Shown: positions 1-8,027, counted from the first letter of the stretch. The stretch is DNA of 8,946 nt from an uncultured Eubacteriales bacterium (GCA_900320235.1 ONRO01000263.1:1-8946), one strand, 5' to 3'. A program made the numbers and translations. The notes: generated by a model not told the origin, from the letters alone.

Positions 1-875
1 TGGAATTCTTTATCATCAGGAGCTTTCTCATAATGTTCAGTTGCCATTGGTGCCCATAATGCATTGAAGGTTGTCTGGATAATTGCAAATATATGAACAA
101 GTGTCATCGCACTGGAATATATGCCTACATCACTGTATGTACAGTAATAATTCAGCGAGATCTTATCTATTGCCTGAAAAAATGTAGTTATTCCCATCGA
201 AATAATAAATGGAAAAGCATACATATACAGTTCCTTATTATTTATTTCATGCTTTTCCTTGATATTCCAGAAATTCCACAGGTTTTTCTGAGCAAGTATT
301 CCTGCCACTGTTACTCCAATATAACTTATAACAGTAGCGACTACCATTATATAAAAATAATTCTGTCTGAAAACAAATGCTCCTATCAGGACCAGACCCG
401 CAAAGCCGACTTTATAGCCTACTTGAAGCATAGAATACAGATTTGTTTTATATGATACTCTTAGCAATATAAGATCAAGACGGTTTAATATCTGAAACAG
501 CACACATACAGTCATCATTGTCACAACGAAATTATCAAATTCCATCTGCACAATTCCCGTATAGCAAAGCAGGTTAAGTATTAATCCCAGTGTTATACAG
601 ATAATTACCGGAAGCTGCCAGCACTTTTTAAGAATTGTTTTCTGATAATCAGTGGATGTATCGTGATAATAAAAACGTATCAGAGCCTGGTCCAGACCCA
701 TACACAACACCATTAGTGCTATACTGGTATACATTGTAAAAATTGAATACTGACCATACTCATCAGTACCCACTATTCTTGTGATAATAGGCGTTGTTAT
801 AAAACCCACGATCATATTCAGCAATGTGCCGCCGCCTATCACCATAAAATGCTTTAAAAATGATTTTTCCTTCAC
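1..875 (-). CDS. Wzx-type polysaccharide flippase, 3' end cut by window edge
   Basis: This is a membrane flippase of the polysaccharide transporter (MOP/PST) superfamily. Such proteins move undecaprenyl-diphosphate-linked repeat units across the cytoplasmic membrane. The reading frame is open from a GTG at 873-875 to the left edge, giving 291 residues of a protein that is usually 400-500. The GTG is preferred because AGGAG at 882-886 sits 6 bases upstream; an ATG at 843-845 (residue 11) has no such site. Successive hydrophobic segments lie near residues 11-31, 42-62, 88-106, 115-131, 153-170, 173-193 and 218-236. The GTDEYGQYS stretch after the first helix and the WAPMATEHYEKAP stretch near residues 274-286 are typical of Firmicute Wzx proteins. 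The ribosome binding site overlaps the stop of the preceding glycosyltransferase, so translation is probably coupled. Substrate specificity cannot be read from sequence. Confidence 0.9.
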   Translation of the reverse strand, partial: MKEKSFLKHFMVIGGGTLLNMIVGFITTPIITRIVGTDEYGQYSIFTMYTSIALMVLCMGLDQALIRFYYHDTSTDYQKTILKKCWQLPVIICITLGLILNLLCYTGIVQMEFDNFVVTMMTVCVLFQILNRLDLILLRVSYKTNLYSMLQVGYKVGFAGLVLIGAFVFRQNYFYIMVVATVISYIGVTVAGILAQKNLWNFWNIKEKHEINNKELYMYAFPFIISMGITTFFQAIDKISLNYYCTYSDVGIYSSAMTLVHIFAIIQTTFNALWAPMATEHYEKAPDDKEF

Positions 876-881
876 AGCTTT

Positions 882-886
882 CTCCT
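882..886 (-). promoter_or_regulatory. Ribosome binding site fixing the GTG start of the flippase
   Basis: AGGAG lies 6 bases before the GTG at 873-875 and overlaps the TGA stop (886-888) of the upstream gene. It supports GTG initiation and coupling to the upstream gene's termination. Confidence 0.75.
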
Positions 887-1794
887 CACATTTTAATCGG
901 ATACTTTTCAAGTATTGCTTTAAGTTGGGTATCGTTCTGATTACCTGCTACATTTCCTTTATTCAGAGCTTTCTTCTGGCTTTTGGGCAATACAAAAAGC
1001 CTGCCTGGGAAATGTCTGGTCAATGCAGTCGGGTATCCGTTTCTCAGCCCCATTACTTTAAGCCATAAATCATCTGCATACAGACATAGTTTTAAAATAT
1101 CCTCTTTACAAAATACATTTTCATCCAGTGATTCTGGCGGATACAGCACCCCTCCGACTCCTGTAGGACAAAGCAGCATATCTATTTCCTTTGACCCGGA
1201 ATAATTAAATTCCCATTCACTATAGTCAGATATAACTCCGTTTTCTATCTTCATCAGATGAGCCCGGTTGCAGCATATTGCTTCCGGATATTTCTTGTGA
1301 AGTCCTATAAGTAATTCAAGTGCATTTTCAGGATATGGTATATCATCATCAAAAATCACTATGCAGGCATTTTTTTCTTCCTGCATAGCATAATAATACT
1401 TCTTATGGGAACGTATATCATCACAAAATTTAATCTCAAGACCATATTCCTTCAATCTGAGCAGTTTCTCCGGCAGCGATGCCTCCTGTTCCGGAAACTG
1501 TTCATTTGCAAGCCATAGAATAATTCGGTCAGGTTTATAGGTCTGAGTCAGCAGTGAACTGATACAATAATGAATTGTCGGTATTCTTTCAGGAAACGAC
1601 GTCAGCGATATTACAATCCGTTCTGTCCTTGCCGGGCCATCATATATTCCCTTCTCCGGCAGTTTTCCTTTAGTAAAGAGCAATGCGTCTGCCAATAAAT
1701 TCATCAGTTTATGCATACATTTTTTTATAAAACAGTTTTTAGATTTTTTTTGTATCTTATCATCCAGAGCATACAATTTATCAAACATTATCAT
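886..1794 (-). CDS. GT-A-type glycosyltransferase, family 2-like
   Basis: This probable cytoplasmic glycosyltransferase of 302 residues is likely to add one sugar to the lipid-linked repeat unit. A basic, partly hydrophobic N-terminal segment (about residues 10-45) precedes a GT-A core. That core starts with IVISLTSFPERI (residues 60-71) and continues through LLTQTYKPDRIILWLA. A DDD triplet at residues 149-151 fits the metal- and nucleotide-sugar-binding DXD motif. A later acidic pair, D241-D242 in YADDLWLKV, could contribute the catalytic base. The C-terminus contains NVAGNQNDTQ. I recognise the fold style but not donor, acceptor or a named family member. The start overlaps the end of the acetyltransferase gene by 14 bases, implying coupling. 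A second in-frame ATG at 1786-1788 is an equally plausible start. An A8 run at 1744-1751 (coding strand) lies near the 5' end. Confidence 0.85.
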   Translation of the reverse strand: MIMFDKLYALDDKIQKKSKNCFIKKCMHKLMNLLADALLFTKGKLPEKGIYDGPARTERIVISLTSFPERIPTIHYCISSLLTQTYKPDRIILWLANEQFPEQEASLPEKLLRLKEYGLEIKFCDDIRSHKKYYYAMQEEKNACIVIFDDDIPYPENALELLIGLHKKYPEAICCNRAHLMKIENGVISDYSEWEFNYSGSKEIDMLLCPTGVGGVLYPPESLDENVFCKEDILKLCLYADDLWLKVMGLRNGYPTALTRHFPGRLFVLPKSQKKALNKGNVAGNQNDTQLKAILEKYPIKM

Positions 1795-2314
1795 TCATCC
1801 TTTTGATAATTCTTGCCGGGTTTCCGACTACTGTTGCGCCGTCAGGAACATCATGTGTTACTACAGCACCTGCACCTATCACAGCATTATCCCCGATCCT
1901 TACTGGACCTATTATAATAGCATTTGTCCCAATATAAACATTATTCCCTATAACAGGTTCGCCCTTTTCAGTCTTTCCTATTACCACATTTGCAAGTACT
2001 GTCACATCGGAGCCAATACAGACCTGAGAATTGATAACCACACCTATCGGGTGTGGAAGACAAAAACCCTTACCGATGTTTATTCTTGATGGAATTTCGC
2101 AGCTGTATCTGATGCATTTTCTATGATAAATTATTCTTAAAATCAATGCCATAAGGCGGTTTTTTTCTTTATAATACTGAAGCCACCTGTAGCATTTTGT
2201 CAGATCTGCTCCCGGATGAGCCATCAGAAATATACTCTTATTCTTTGTTTTATGATAATCGCTATATCTTTCAAAATCATAGGTTATCAGCTTTTTTATA
2301 TCACTTTTCTTCAT
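1781..2314 (-). CDS. Serine acetyltransferase-like hexapeptide protein
   Basis: This 177-residue left-handed beta-helix acyltransferase resembles the C-terminal catalytic part of serine O-acetyltransferase (CysE) but is shorter than the usual 250-plus residues. An alpha-helical N-terminal part (about residues 1-70) is followed by hexapeptide repeats: INIGKGF, IGVVINSQVCIGSDVTV, VIGNNVYIGTNAII, VRIGDNAVIGAGAVV. It ends with the common VVGNPARIIK cap (residues 162-171). His88 in CLPHPIGVV corresponds to the conserved CysE-type catalytic histidine. Family knowledge says such proteins transfer acetyl from acetyl-CoA. Position between the polymerase and a glycosyltransferase suggests sugar O-acetylation rather than cysteine synthesis, which is inference. 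The start overlaps the polymerase gene's end by 14 bases, and only a purine-rich weak Shine-Dalgarno precedes it, so expression probably depends on coupling. Confidence 0.88.
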   Translation of the reverse strand: MKKSDIKKLITYDFERYSDYHKTKNKSIFLMAHPGADLTKCYRWLQYYKEKNRLMALILRIIYHRKCIRYSCEIPSRINIGKGFCLPHPIGVVINSQVCIGSDVTVLANVVIGKTEKGEPVIGNNVYIGTNAIIIGPVRIGDNAVIGAGAVVTHDVPDGATVVGNPARIIKRMNDNV

Positions 2315-3590
2315 TGACAGCGCTCTTTTCTTTAGAATATTGTTCGTCTGATGTTTTTATGATAGAAAGTATCATCAGTGGAAAAAGAAACAATGCATTA
2401 TGCCAGTTAGCAAAAAGCATACCGCCTAAAACAATAATTCCCGTCAGAAACTTGTATATTCCTGAGCTTCTTAAAAACGGAACAAAATATATAATCGTAA
2501 TCAACAAACCTGATACCACACCGAACTGCAGCATATACTGAATAACAAAATTATGTATAGGTGTGGGATCACCAAAAACGCGCAAATAATCCACTTCACT
2601 TCCACCGATACCAGTTAATATGTAATTCTTTATATGTCTTATCGCATTCAGAATCAAATCTATTCTTCCATTATCATCTGAAAAATCTGTAAGTCCAGAC
2701 CTTGTTGAAAGCATAGTATTTATAACATATACCAATGCAAAGATTCCCAACACTGCAAACGGTATCAGCAACACATTTCTGCCAATTTTACGGATATGTA
2801 CAAAAGCGTAAACAAGCGCAATTACCATAAAACACATAATTCCCGTACGTGAATTATTTATAAGCACCGCACCGCCGATAAAAACAATAATAAATAATCT
2901 TTTTATTGTCACCTTATCAAACAACTTTATAAAATAATAGGTCATACCCACCGATAGATAAAGTGACAATATACTCTTAGCAATATAAATTGAGTTAAAG
3001 ATAATTCTCGAGCCCTGTCCCCAGACAAACAAAAATCCCACCTGAAGACCTAAATATCTGTACAGCGCAAACTGAAGGTATATACTCGCTGCAACAGCCA
3101 ATAATCCCATAAAGTATTTATTTACCAGATCTTCAATGCTGCTTTTTAGAAGAGATTCTTCCGAAAGCAAACGAATCACTACAATAAGCCATATTTCTAC
3201 GATAAGCTGATATGTATCAATAATAAGCTGAGGGGTTTCAGATGAATAGTATACATTTATTGAATACAAAATAGTTATCAGAAACACCGAAAGCAGCAAA
3301 AAAATCCTGTTATATGTCAATTTTAGTTTTTTTCTCATAGATTTTGAGATCAATACCAGCAAAAGTATAATAAGGAGTATTATACTTGGCGACAATCGCT
3401 GTACGTTACCTGAGAAACTATAATAGTAAAACGGTACAGAATAAATAATGCACTCTAATAAACGCTCAACCAAACTCTTTTTTTTAAAAAACAGAATATA
3501 CGCTAACACTAAATATTCAATAATCATTCCCACTATGGGATTAAAATAAAAAGCTATAATATTAATAAATGTAATGATAAAATTTATCAT
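2301..3590 (-). CDS. Wzy/O-antigen polymerase-like membrane protein
   Basis: This 429-residue polytopic membrane protein is the likely repeat-unit polymerase, joining undecaprenyl-diphosphate-linked oligosaccharides on the outer face of the membrane. Roughly ten to twelve hydrophobic segments span the length, for example residues 2-34, 68-82, 95-111, 160-177, 205-221, 231-245, 250-265, 273-291, 358-374 and 383-410. The NNSRTG stretch (residues 245-250), the extracytoplasmic loop from about 293 to 346 with GIGG (327-330), and the following HN pair (346-347) match the pattern of O-antigen ligase/polymerase (Wzy_C-like) proteins. AGGAGG at 3596-3601 lies 5 bases before the ATG, giving a firm start. 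A 44-base gap separates it from the acetyltransferase, the largest gap in the window. The gene is very AT-rich, as expected for this fast-diverging, serotype-specific class. Confidence 0.88.
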   Translation of the reverse strand: MINFIITFINIIAFYFNPIVGMIIEYLVLAYILFFKKKSLVERLLECIIYSVPFYYYSFSGNVQRLSPSIILLIILLLVLISKSMRKKLKLTYNRIFLLLSVFLITILYSINVYYSSETPQLIIDTYQLIVEIWLIVVIRLLSEESLLKSSIEDLVNKYFMGLLAVAASIYLQFALYRYLGLQVGFLFVWGQGSRIIFNSIYIAKSILSLYLSVGMTYYFIKLFDKVTIKRLFIIVFIGGAVLINNSRTGIMCFMVIALVYAFVHIRKIGRNVLLIPFAVLGIFALVYVINTMLSTRSGLTDFSDDNGRIDLILNAIRHIKNYILTGIGGSEVDYLRVFGDPTPIHNFVIQYMLQFGVVSGLLITIIYFVPFLRSSGIYKFLTGIIVLGGMLFANWHNALFLFPLMILSIIKTSDEQYSKEKSAVNEEK

Positions 3591-3634
3591 TTTATCCTCC
3601 TGATAGACATTTTATAATAAAAAAATGCATCCCA

Positions 3635-4345
3635 TTATTCCCGGTCGATAACTTCCTTACGTAAAAAAGTTTCAAGATCGGGATAGAGAGGTTCAGTCAT
3701 TCGTATCATTTCCGCATAATCATTCACATCTCCGCCAACACAATTATAGGAATAAACATATTTCCTGAAGTTTTCCTCTGTTCTTGGCATGAATAATACA
3801 ATAAAATTTCTCATTTCTTCCATTGTCGGAGCTCTTCCTGTTTTTTCGTAAATATAACGTGCATTATTTATTGCATCTGCCAGTACAGATGCCTCTCTTT
3901 TTTTATAATAATCATCAAGTGTTTTCACAACTTTTGCCGGATTACCCGCACAGACAGTGTTAGAAGGCAGCGATCTGCAAACAACCGAACCTGCCGCAAT
4001 AATAACATTATCCCCTATCTCAACATTCCCTAAAATTGTTGAATTCACACCCACAAACACATTATTTCCAATTTTTATAGGCATACCTCCGCTTGGTAAA
4101 ACCTTTGAATGTGATTTTTCCAGTATTTTCCAACTATAATCGTGTGCAATAATTGAAACTCCTGAACAGATTATGCAGTTGTCTGCTATAGAAATATATC
4201 GCGCACGCCCCGTGTCAAAATCAGTATGTACAGGACTGAGGAACACCGTTTCCTTACCTATCGATGAACCACATTTTCTAAGATATTCAATATATTTTTT
4301 TGAGCTTCTTAATGACAATAAACGTCTGATCTTTCCTAAACTCAT
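3635..4345 (-). CDS. Hexapeptide-repeat O-acetyltransferase with C-terminal helical extension
   Basis: This 236-residue acyltransferase of the LbH (left-handed beta-helix) class resembles NodL/WbbJ-type sugar O-acetyltransferases. The hexapeptide region spans about residues 50-140: ISIADNCIICSGVSI, then IAHDYSW carrying the probable catalytic His68, then IKIGNNVFVGVNSTIL, VEIGDNVIIAAGSVV and the CAGNPAKVV cap. Residues 145-236 form an extra, predicted mainly helical tail of about 90 residues beyond the usual end of the fold, including APTMEEMRNFIVLF and YPDLETFLRKE. Its role is unknown. The likely activity is acetyl transfer from acetyl-CoA to a sugar hydroxyl of the repeat unit. The gene starts 14 bases after the upstream glycosyltransferase stop, with only a weak AGGG-type site upstream. 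Confidence 0.88.
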   Translation of the reverse strand: MSLGKIRRLLSLRSSKKYIEYLRKCGSSIGKETVFLSPVHTDFDTGRARYISIADNCIICSGVSIIAHDYSWKILEKSHSKVLPSGGMPIKIGNNVFVGVNSTILGNVEIGDNVIIAAGSVVCRSLPSNTVCAGNPAKVVKTLDDYYKKREASVLADAINNARYIYEKTGRAPTMEEMRNFIVLFMPRTEENFRKYVYSYNCVGGDVNDYAEMIRMTEPLYPDLETFLRKEVIDRE

Positions 4346-4359
4346 AAGATAATCATCCC

Positions 4360-5487
4360 TTAAGTAATACTTTTAAGCTTATCAAGATAAAAGTTCTGCA
4401 TCCAGGTATATGTATCACGTATATCATAGCCTTTTTCTTTGATAAGATCACAATTATCAATACGCTTCGTTTTTTCATAAAGCTCTATCGCACGCATTGC
4501 CCATTTCTTCGGGTCAGCTTTGATAGACATGAATTCCACGCTGTCGCAAAGCTTTGTTTCGTGAGGAATCGTATCACTTGCAATCAGCGGCAGATACGAA
4601 CACTGTGCCTCAACGATAACTGTGCCGAATCCTTCATAAAATGACGGAAATAAAAATACATCCATTGCCTGAAGCACATCGTATATATCAGATCTCGACC
4701 CTACAAAAACAACGGAATCTGCTATTCCAATTTTTTCTGCTTCATTTTTTATTTCCTGCTCCAGATCTCCGATACCTACAAGATAAAGTTTACTTTCAGG
4801 TCTCATTTTGTGGATCTCAGAGAATACCTTCAGCAGATATGGATGATTTTTTTGTTTTGCAAATCTGGCAACATCTACAACTGCCATTTCATTTTCCTGC
4901 ATTCCCAGTTCTTTCCTCATTCTGTCACGTATCTCATCCTTGAAATGGAATTTATCCAGCTGTATTGAATTTGGTATTACATTAAAAGTCTCGTCATCAA
5001 TGTGTTTTTCTCCGAAAAGCCATGCTCCCGCGGATCTCGAACAAGCGAATCTGTCAGTAACTACGCCGTTAATGAAAAGTCTTGAAAAAGATTTATACAA
5101 AGCCTTAATATTAAAGTCCATGCTGGCATTACGGCTATGAGCAATCCTGACAGGAACACCTGCTTTTTTTGCGGCACGAAGCGGCCAGGTACTTAATGTA
5201 TTCAAATGTGCATGGACTATCTTATACTCCGGATGCTCCGTAAAAAAATCATCCAGCTGTTTAAGGTATTTGAAAAAATTCTTTGGTGTTATCTGATACA
5301 TATGATATACTTTTCCACCAAGCGAACGTATTTCATCATCAAATTGTCCGTCATAATTCCTGTTTGATACAAAATCAAACTGTATTATATCGCGGTCAAT
5401 ATTCCTATATATATCCATAAGTCTGTTTTCAAGACCATTCCGATTCATTAATGTGACAAATTGAAGTACTCTGATTGGTTCGCTCAT
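4360..5487 (-). CDS. GT4-family glycosyltransferase (EpsF-like)
   Basis: This 375-residue GT-B-fold retaining glycosyltransferase of family 4 probably adds a sugar to the growing lipid-linked unit at the cytoplasmic membrane face. The N-terminal acceptor domain begins with IRVLQFVTLMNRNGLENRL (residues 5-23), where NGLE replaces the more usual GGxE. The VHAHLNT stretch lies at 91-97. The C-terminal donor domain has VIPNSIQLDKF (170-180), VDVARFAKQKNHPYLL (204-219), VFVGSRSDI (260-268) and the E-X7-E motif E285 to E293 in YEGFGTVIVEAQ. Length is normal for GT4. The ATG overlaps the previous gene's TGA in an ATGA arrangement, with GGAGG at 5495-5499, so translation is coupled. The overall pattern resembles EpsF-type exopolysaccharide transferases. 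Donor and linkage are not predictable. Confidence 0.93.
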   Translation of the reverse strand: MSEPIRVLQFVTLMNRNGLENRLMDIYRNIDRDIIQFDFVSNRNYDGQFDDEIRSLGGKVYHMYQITPKNFFKYLKQLDDFFTEHPEYKIVHAHLNTLSTWPLRAAKKAGVPVRIAHSRNASMDFNIKALYKSFSRLFINGVVTDRFACSRSAGAWLFGEKHIDDETFNVIPNSIQLDKFHFKDEIRDRMRKELGMQENEMAVVDVARFAKQKNHPYLLKVFSEIHKMRPESKLYLVGIGDLEQEIKNEAEKIGIADSVVFVGSRSDIYDVLQAMDVFLFPSFYEGFGTVIVEAQCSYLPLIASDTIPHETKLCDSVEFMSIKADPKKWAMRAIELYEKTKRIDNCDLIKEKGYDIRDTYTWMQNFYLDKLKSIT

Positions 5488-6581
5488 TTTATTTCCTCCA
5501 AAACCTTCAAATATTGTTCTATTACAAGTTTTCTGCTAAATTCTTTTTCTACCTTTTTTCTGCCGTTTTTGCCCATTTCCTTCTTTTTTTCATAAGACAG
5601 AGAACAAAATGCATCAATCACTCTTATCAGATCTTCACTGTCTTTTTCTTTACAATATAAACCGTTGACTTTGTCTGTAATTACTTCCTTGCATCCTGTC
5701 CTGGATGTACATATGGCAGGTCTTCCGCAAGCTGCTGCTTCAAGCAGAACATTAGATATACCCTCCGGATGATAGGTAGGAAGAACAAGACAATGGATCA
5801 TCTTATAAAGATCTGAAGTATCACTTAGTAACCCATGATAAACAATTACCCCTGAATCATTCAAACGGTTTATTCTTTCATGATATTGTTCATCGCATTT
5901 GCCTGCAACATGAAATCGAATACTATCATCCTTACGGTGATAGTATTCAGCAGCATCAAGATACTGTTCAATCCCTTTTGCCGGAGTTAATCTGCCTATA
6001 AATGCAAAATCAGTATGTCCGGACTCCTGAGGATATTCTTCATAATGGTGCTCATCAAGGTTTATTCCTGATCCAGGGATAAGAACTTTTCTTTTAGTCT
6101 TTATCTTATGTCTATTAAAAAAACTTATATTATCCTGATTCTGAAAGAAAACACATACTGCATATGGCATTACAAAACGATGCAATCCCAGAAGTAATCC
6201 CTGAAGCTTTCCTTTTTTTTCAACCTCACCCAATCCGGTAATCATGGGAACGTACCTGGCACGTCTGAGCTTGGCGGCGATCCCGCCATAAAGATTAGGC
6301 TTTATTGTATAGGTGAAGATCATATCAGGATGTAATTTTTTTATATATTTTATATATGAAAAAAGCACCTTGGAATCTTGTTTTATGCTGGTTCCTTTGC
6401 CGTTAAATGGAATATTTATAAGGGTACACCCCATATTCCTAAGCAACCCAGCCTTAGCATCATCATCATTATCGGCTAATACAGTAACTTCACAATCGTT
6501 TGATATCAATGCCTGGATTATTTCTTTTCTGAAATTATAAGTATAGGATATCAAATTTGAAATAATAAGTATTTTTTTCAT
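5484..6581 (-). CDS. GT4-family glycosyltransferase (CapM/PglA-like)
   Basis: This GT-B-fold family 4 glycosyltransferase has 365 residues from the chosen start. The N-terminal domain opens with MKKILIISNLISYTYNFR and contains TYTIKPNLYGGIAAKL (residues 90-105) and ITGLGE (114-119). These are typical of capsule GT4 enzymes that act early, on a polyprenyl-diphosphate-linked amino sugar. The donor domain shows LIPGSGINLDEH (167-178), AFIGRLTPAKGI (193-204) and the E-X7-E pair E273/E281 in PEGISNVLLEAA. The ATG at 6579-6581 is chosen because AGGAGG at 6586-6591 lies just upstream. A longer form from a GTG at 6603-6605 would place that ribosome binding site inside the coding region. It follows the epimerase gene by about 20 bases. 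Position third after the initiating transferase fits a second- or third-sugar transferase; this is inference. Confidence 0.92.
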   Translation of the reverse strand: MKKILIISNLISYTYNFRKEIIQALISNDCEVTVLADNDDDAKAGLLRNMGCTLINIPFNGKGTSIKQDSKVLFSYIKYIKKLHPDMIFTYTIKPNLYGGIAAKLRRARYVPMITGLGEVEKKGKLQGLLLGLHRFVMPYAVCVFFQNQDNISFFNRHKIKTKRKVLIPGSGINLDEHHYEEYPQESGHTDFAFIGRLTPAKGIEQYLDAAEYYHRKDDSIRFHVAGKCDEQYHERINRLNDSGVIVYHGLLSDTSDLYKMIHCLVLPTYHPEGISNVLLEAAACGRPAICTSRTGCKEVITDKVNGLYCKEKDSEDLIRVIDAFCSLSYEKKKEMGKNGRKKVEKEFSRKLVIEQYLKVLEEIK

Positions 6582-6585
6582 ATAT

Positions 6586-6591
6586 CCTCCT
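6586..6591 (-). promoter_or_regulatory. Ribosome binding site deciding the GT4 start
   Basis: A consensus AGGAGG ends 4 bases before the ATG at 6579-6581. It argues against the upstream GTG (6603-6605), which overlaps the epimerase stop and has no purine-rich site at a suitable distance. Confidence 0.8.
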
Positions 6592-6601
6592 GAATTTATT
6601 T

Positions 6602-7606
6602 TCACTCAAGACATTTATTGCCACAATCCTCAAACCAATCTTTGAAAGTATCTTCAAACGAATAGTGGAACTTGTAATCACTATCAGCAAGCTTTTTTCC
6701 ACAGATATTCGTTGATACCATCAGTTTCTTTACTCTTGCAGGATGGATTCCGACTTTTTTACCGCCAATTGGTCCGAGAATATACGCAGCGGGCATCAGT
6801 ATCCATGACGGAACAAGCATAATATGACGTTTCATATCAGTTGCCTTCTGCATTGTTTCACAAATCTGTTGTATGTTATATGCCGGCTCAAATGTACAGT
6901 TAAATATATCAACACCCACAAAATCATTATCAATCATTCTGTATTTGAAGAAACGAACAAGTTCCTTTACATAAATACAAGCCTTTATCGTATCCTTACG
7001 TCCGGCATAGAAAAAGTACCTTTTCTTCTGACCTTTGTAGAGACGTGTCATGTTGCCATGTTCGCCTTTTCCGTATACAATACCGGGTCGAACAATTGTG
7101 AGTTCCCTTTTATTCTTATCTGCGGCCTGCCATTTTTCATGAATCTTTTCAGCTACAAGCTTGCTGATACCATAAGGCGTATTAGGTGTAGGCAGTGTAT
7201 CCTCTGTTTTAATGTCTTCGGCAGCACCATAAGGAGCTATTGAGCTTGTAAACAGGATTTTGTGTATATTATGCTTTTCTGCAAAAGCAGTCACATTCTC
7301 TGCCCCACGAATGTTAGTTTCAAAATATTCATAATCGGGATGTCCGGGAGTACGATGAACAGCAGCAAGGTTAAAGATAATATCGTTCTCGGTAGGTGTA
7401 AAATCAAACTCTATGGGCTTTCTTACATCCAATCTGATGTACTCTACTCCATTGTTCTTCTCAACAATTCCCGGAACAACACCCTCTTCACCAGGCATTA
7501 CGATATCAAGATCGTATATTTTATCTTCTGGTTTCTTTGTTTCGTTTAATAAATGAATCAAATGTGTTCCGATAAAACCGGAACCACCGGCTATAATGTA
7601 ATTCAT
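6602..7606 (-). CDS. NAD-dependent epimerase/dehydratase (extended SDR)
   Basis: This 334-residue extended short-chain dehydrogenase/reductase probably modifies a nucleotide sugar. The Rossmann glycine motif GGSGFIG is at residues 7-13, an acidic residue closes the second strand region (YDLDIV, 31-36), and NLAAVH lies at 79-84. The catalytic set is visible: Ser121/Ser122 in FTSSIAPYG and Tyr145-X3-Lys149 in TPYGISK. IVRPGIVYGKG (171-181) is also standard for the family. Members act as epimerases, dehydratases or 4-ketoreductases on UDP- or dTDP-sugars, and the sequence alone does not tell which. Its place directly after the initiating transferase resembles loci where a WbpV/WreQ-like ketoreductase or a 4-epimerase supplies the first sugar, so that is one possibility. 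GGAGG at 7613-7617 supports the start. Confidence 0.88.
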   Translation of the reverse strand: MNYIIAGGSGFIGTHLIHLLNETKKPEDKIYDLDIVMPGEEGVVPGIVEKNNGVEYIRLDVRKPIEFDFTPTENDIIFNLAAVHRTPGHPDYEYFETNIRGAENVTAFAEKHNIHKILFTSSIAPYGAAEDIKTEDTLPTPNTPYGISKLVAEKIHEKWQAADKNKRELTIVRPGIVYGKGEHGNMTRLYKGQKKRYFFYAGRKDTIKACIYVKELVRFFKYRMIDNDFVGVDIFNCTFEPAYNIQQICETMQKATDMKRHIMLVPSWILMPAAYILGPIGGKKVGIHPARVKKLMVSTNICGKKLADSDYKFHYSFEDTFKDWFEDCGNKCLE

Positions 7607-7655
7607 ACATTTCCTCCAACTAAGTTTACTTTGCTCCGTCTTTTTTCAAAACAGA

Positions 7656-7658
7656 TTA
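7656..7658 (-). other. Second in-frame TAA, removing the last ten residues
   Basis: The coding strand reads Phe-Arg-Thr-Val-TAA-Ser-Val-Leu-Lys-Lys-Asp-Gly-Ala-Lys-TAA. The family tail usually reads through here with a lysine (KTVKxVLKxDGAx), so AAA-to-TAA is a plausible origin. Confidence 0.75.
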
Positions 7659-8027
7659 AACCGTTCTGAATAGAATTTTTATATCAAGCCATACACTCGC
7701 ATGGTCAACATAATAAAGCTCCATTCTTTGACGCTTTCCACTTTCATATGTAGCATTATTTCTTGCATATGCTTGCCAATAACCAGTCAGACCTGGCTTT
7801 ACTGAAAGGAATTTTTCTCTATCTGAACCCTCATACCTTGAAAGCTCCTGTTCAATAACAGGGCGAGGTCCAATAACGCTAAGATCACCTTTGATGATAT
7901 TTATCAATTGTGGCAACTCATCAAGGCTGGATCGTCTCAGAAAATCGCCGATTTTTGTTACCCTGGGATCATTATCTATCTTGAACTCTCTTTGATACTC
8001 CTCTAATTGTTCTGCTGTGAGCATATC

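Noticed and set aside
93..455. Plus-strand open frame of 120 codons
   Set aside because: It lies opposite the flippase gene, has no plausible ribosome binding site or recognisable protein character, and is a shadow of the AT-rich minus-strand coding sequence.
3591..3634. Possible internal promoter or terminator in the 44-base gap before the polymerase gene
   Set aside because: A TATAAA-like stretch is present, but there is no matching -35 element and no stable GC stem followed by a T run.
1744..6220. A8 coding-strand runs at 1744-1751, 3478-3485 and 6213-6220 as possible phase-variation tracts
   Set aside because: All three lie in intact frames as lysine-rich codons, and runs of this length are expected in AT-rich genes. 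Nothing shows that they vary.
6582..6605. GTG-initiated, 8-residue longer form of the GT4 protein
   Set aside because: The extension encodes the AGGAGG ribosome binding site of the downstream ATG, and the family N-terminus begins at that ATG.
6824..7243. Plus-strand open frame of 139 codons
   Set aside because: It lies entirely opposite the well-supported epimerase gene and its cysteine-rich, low-information translation looks like an antisense shadow.
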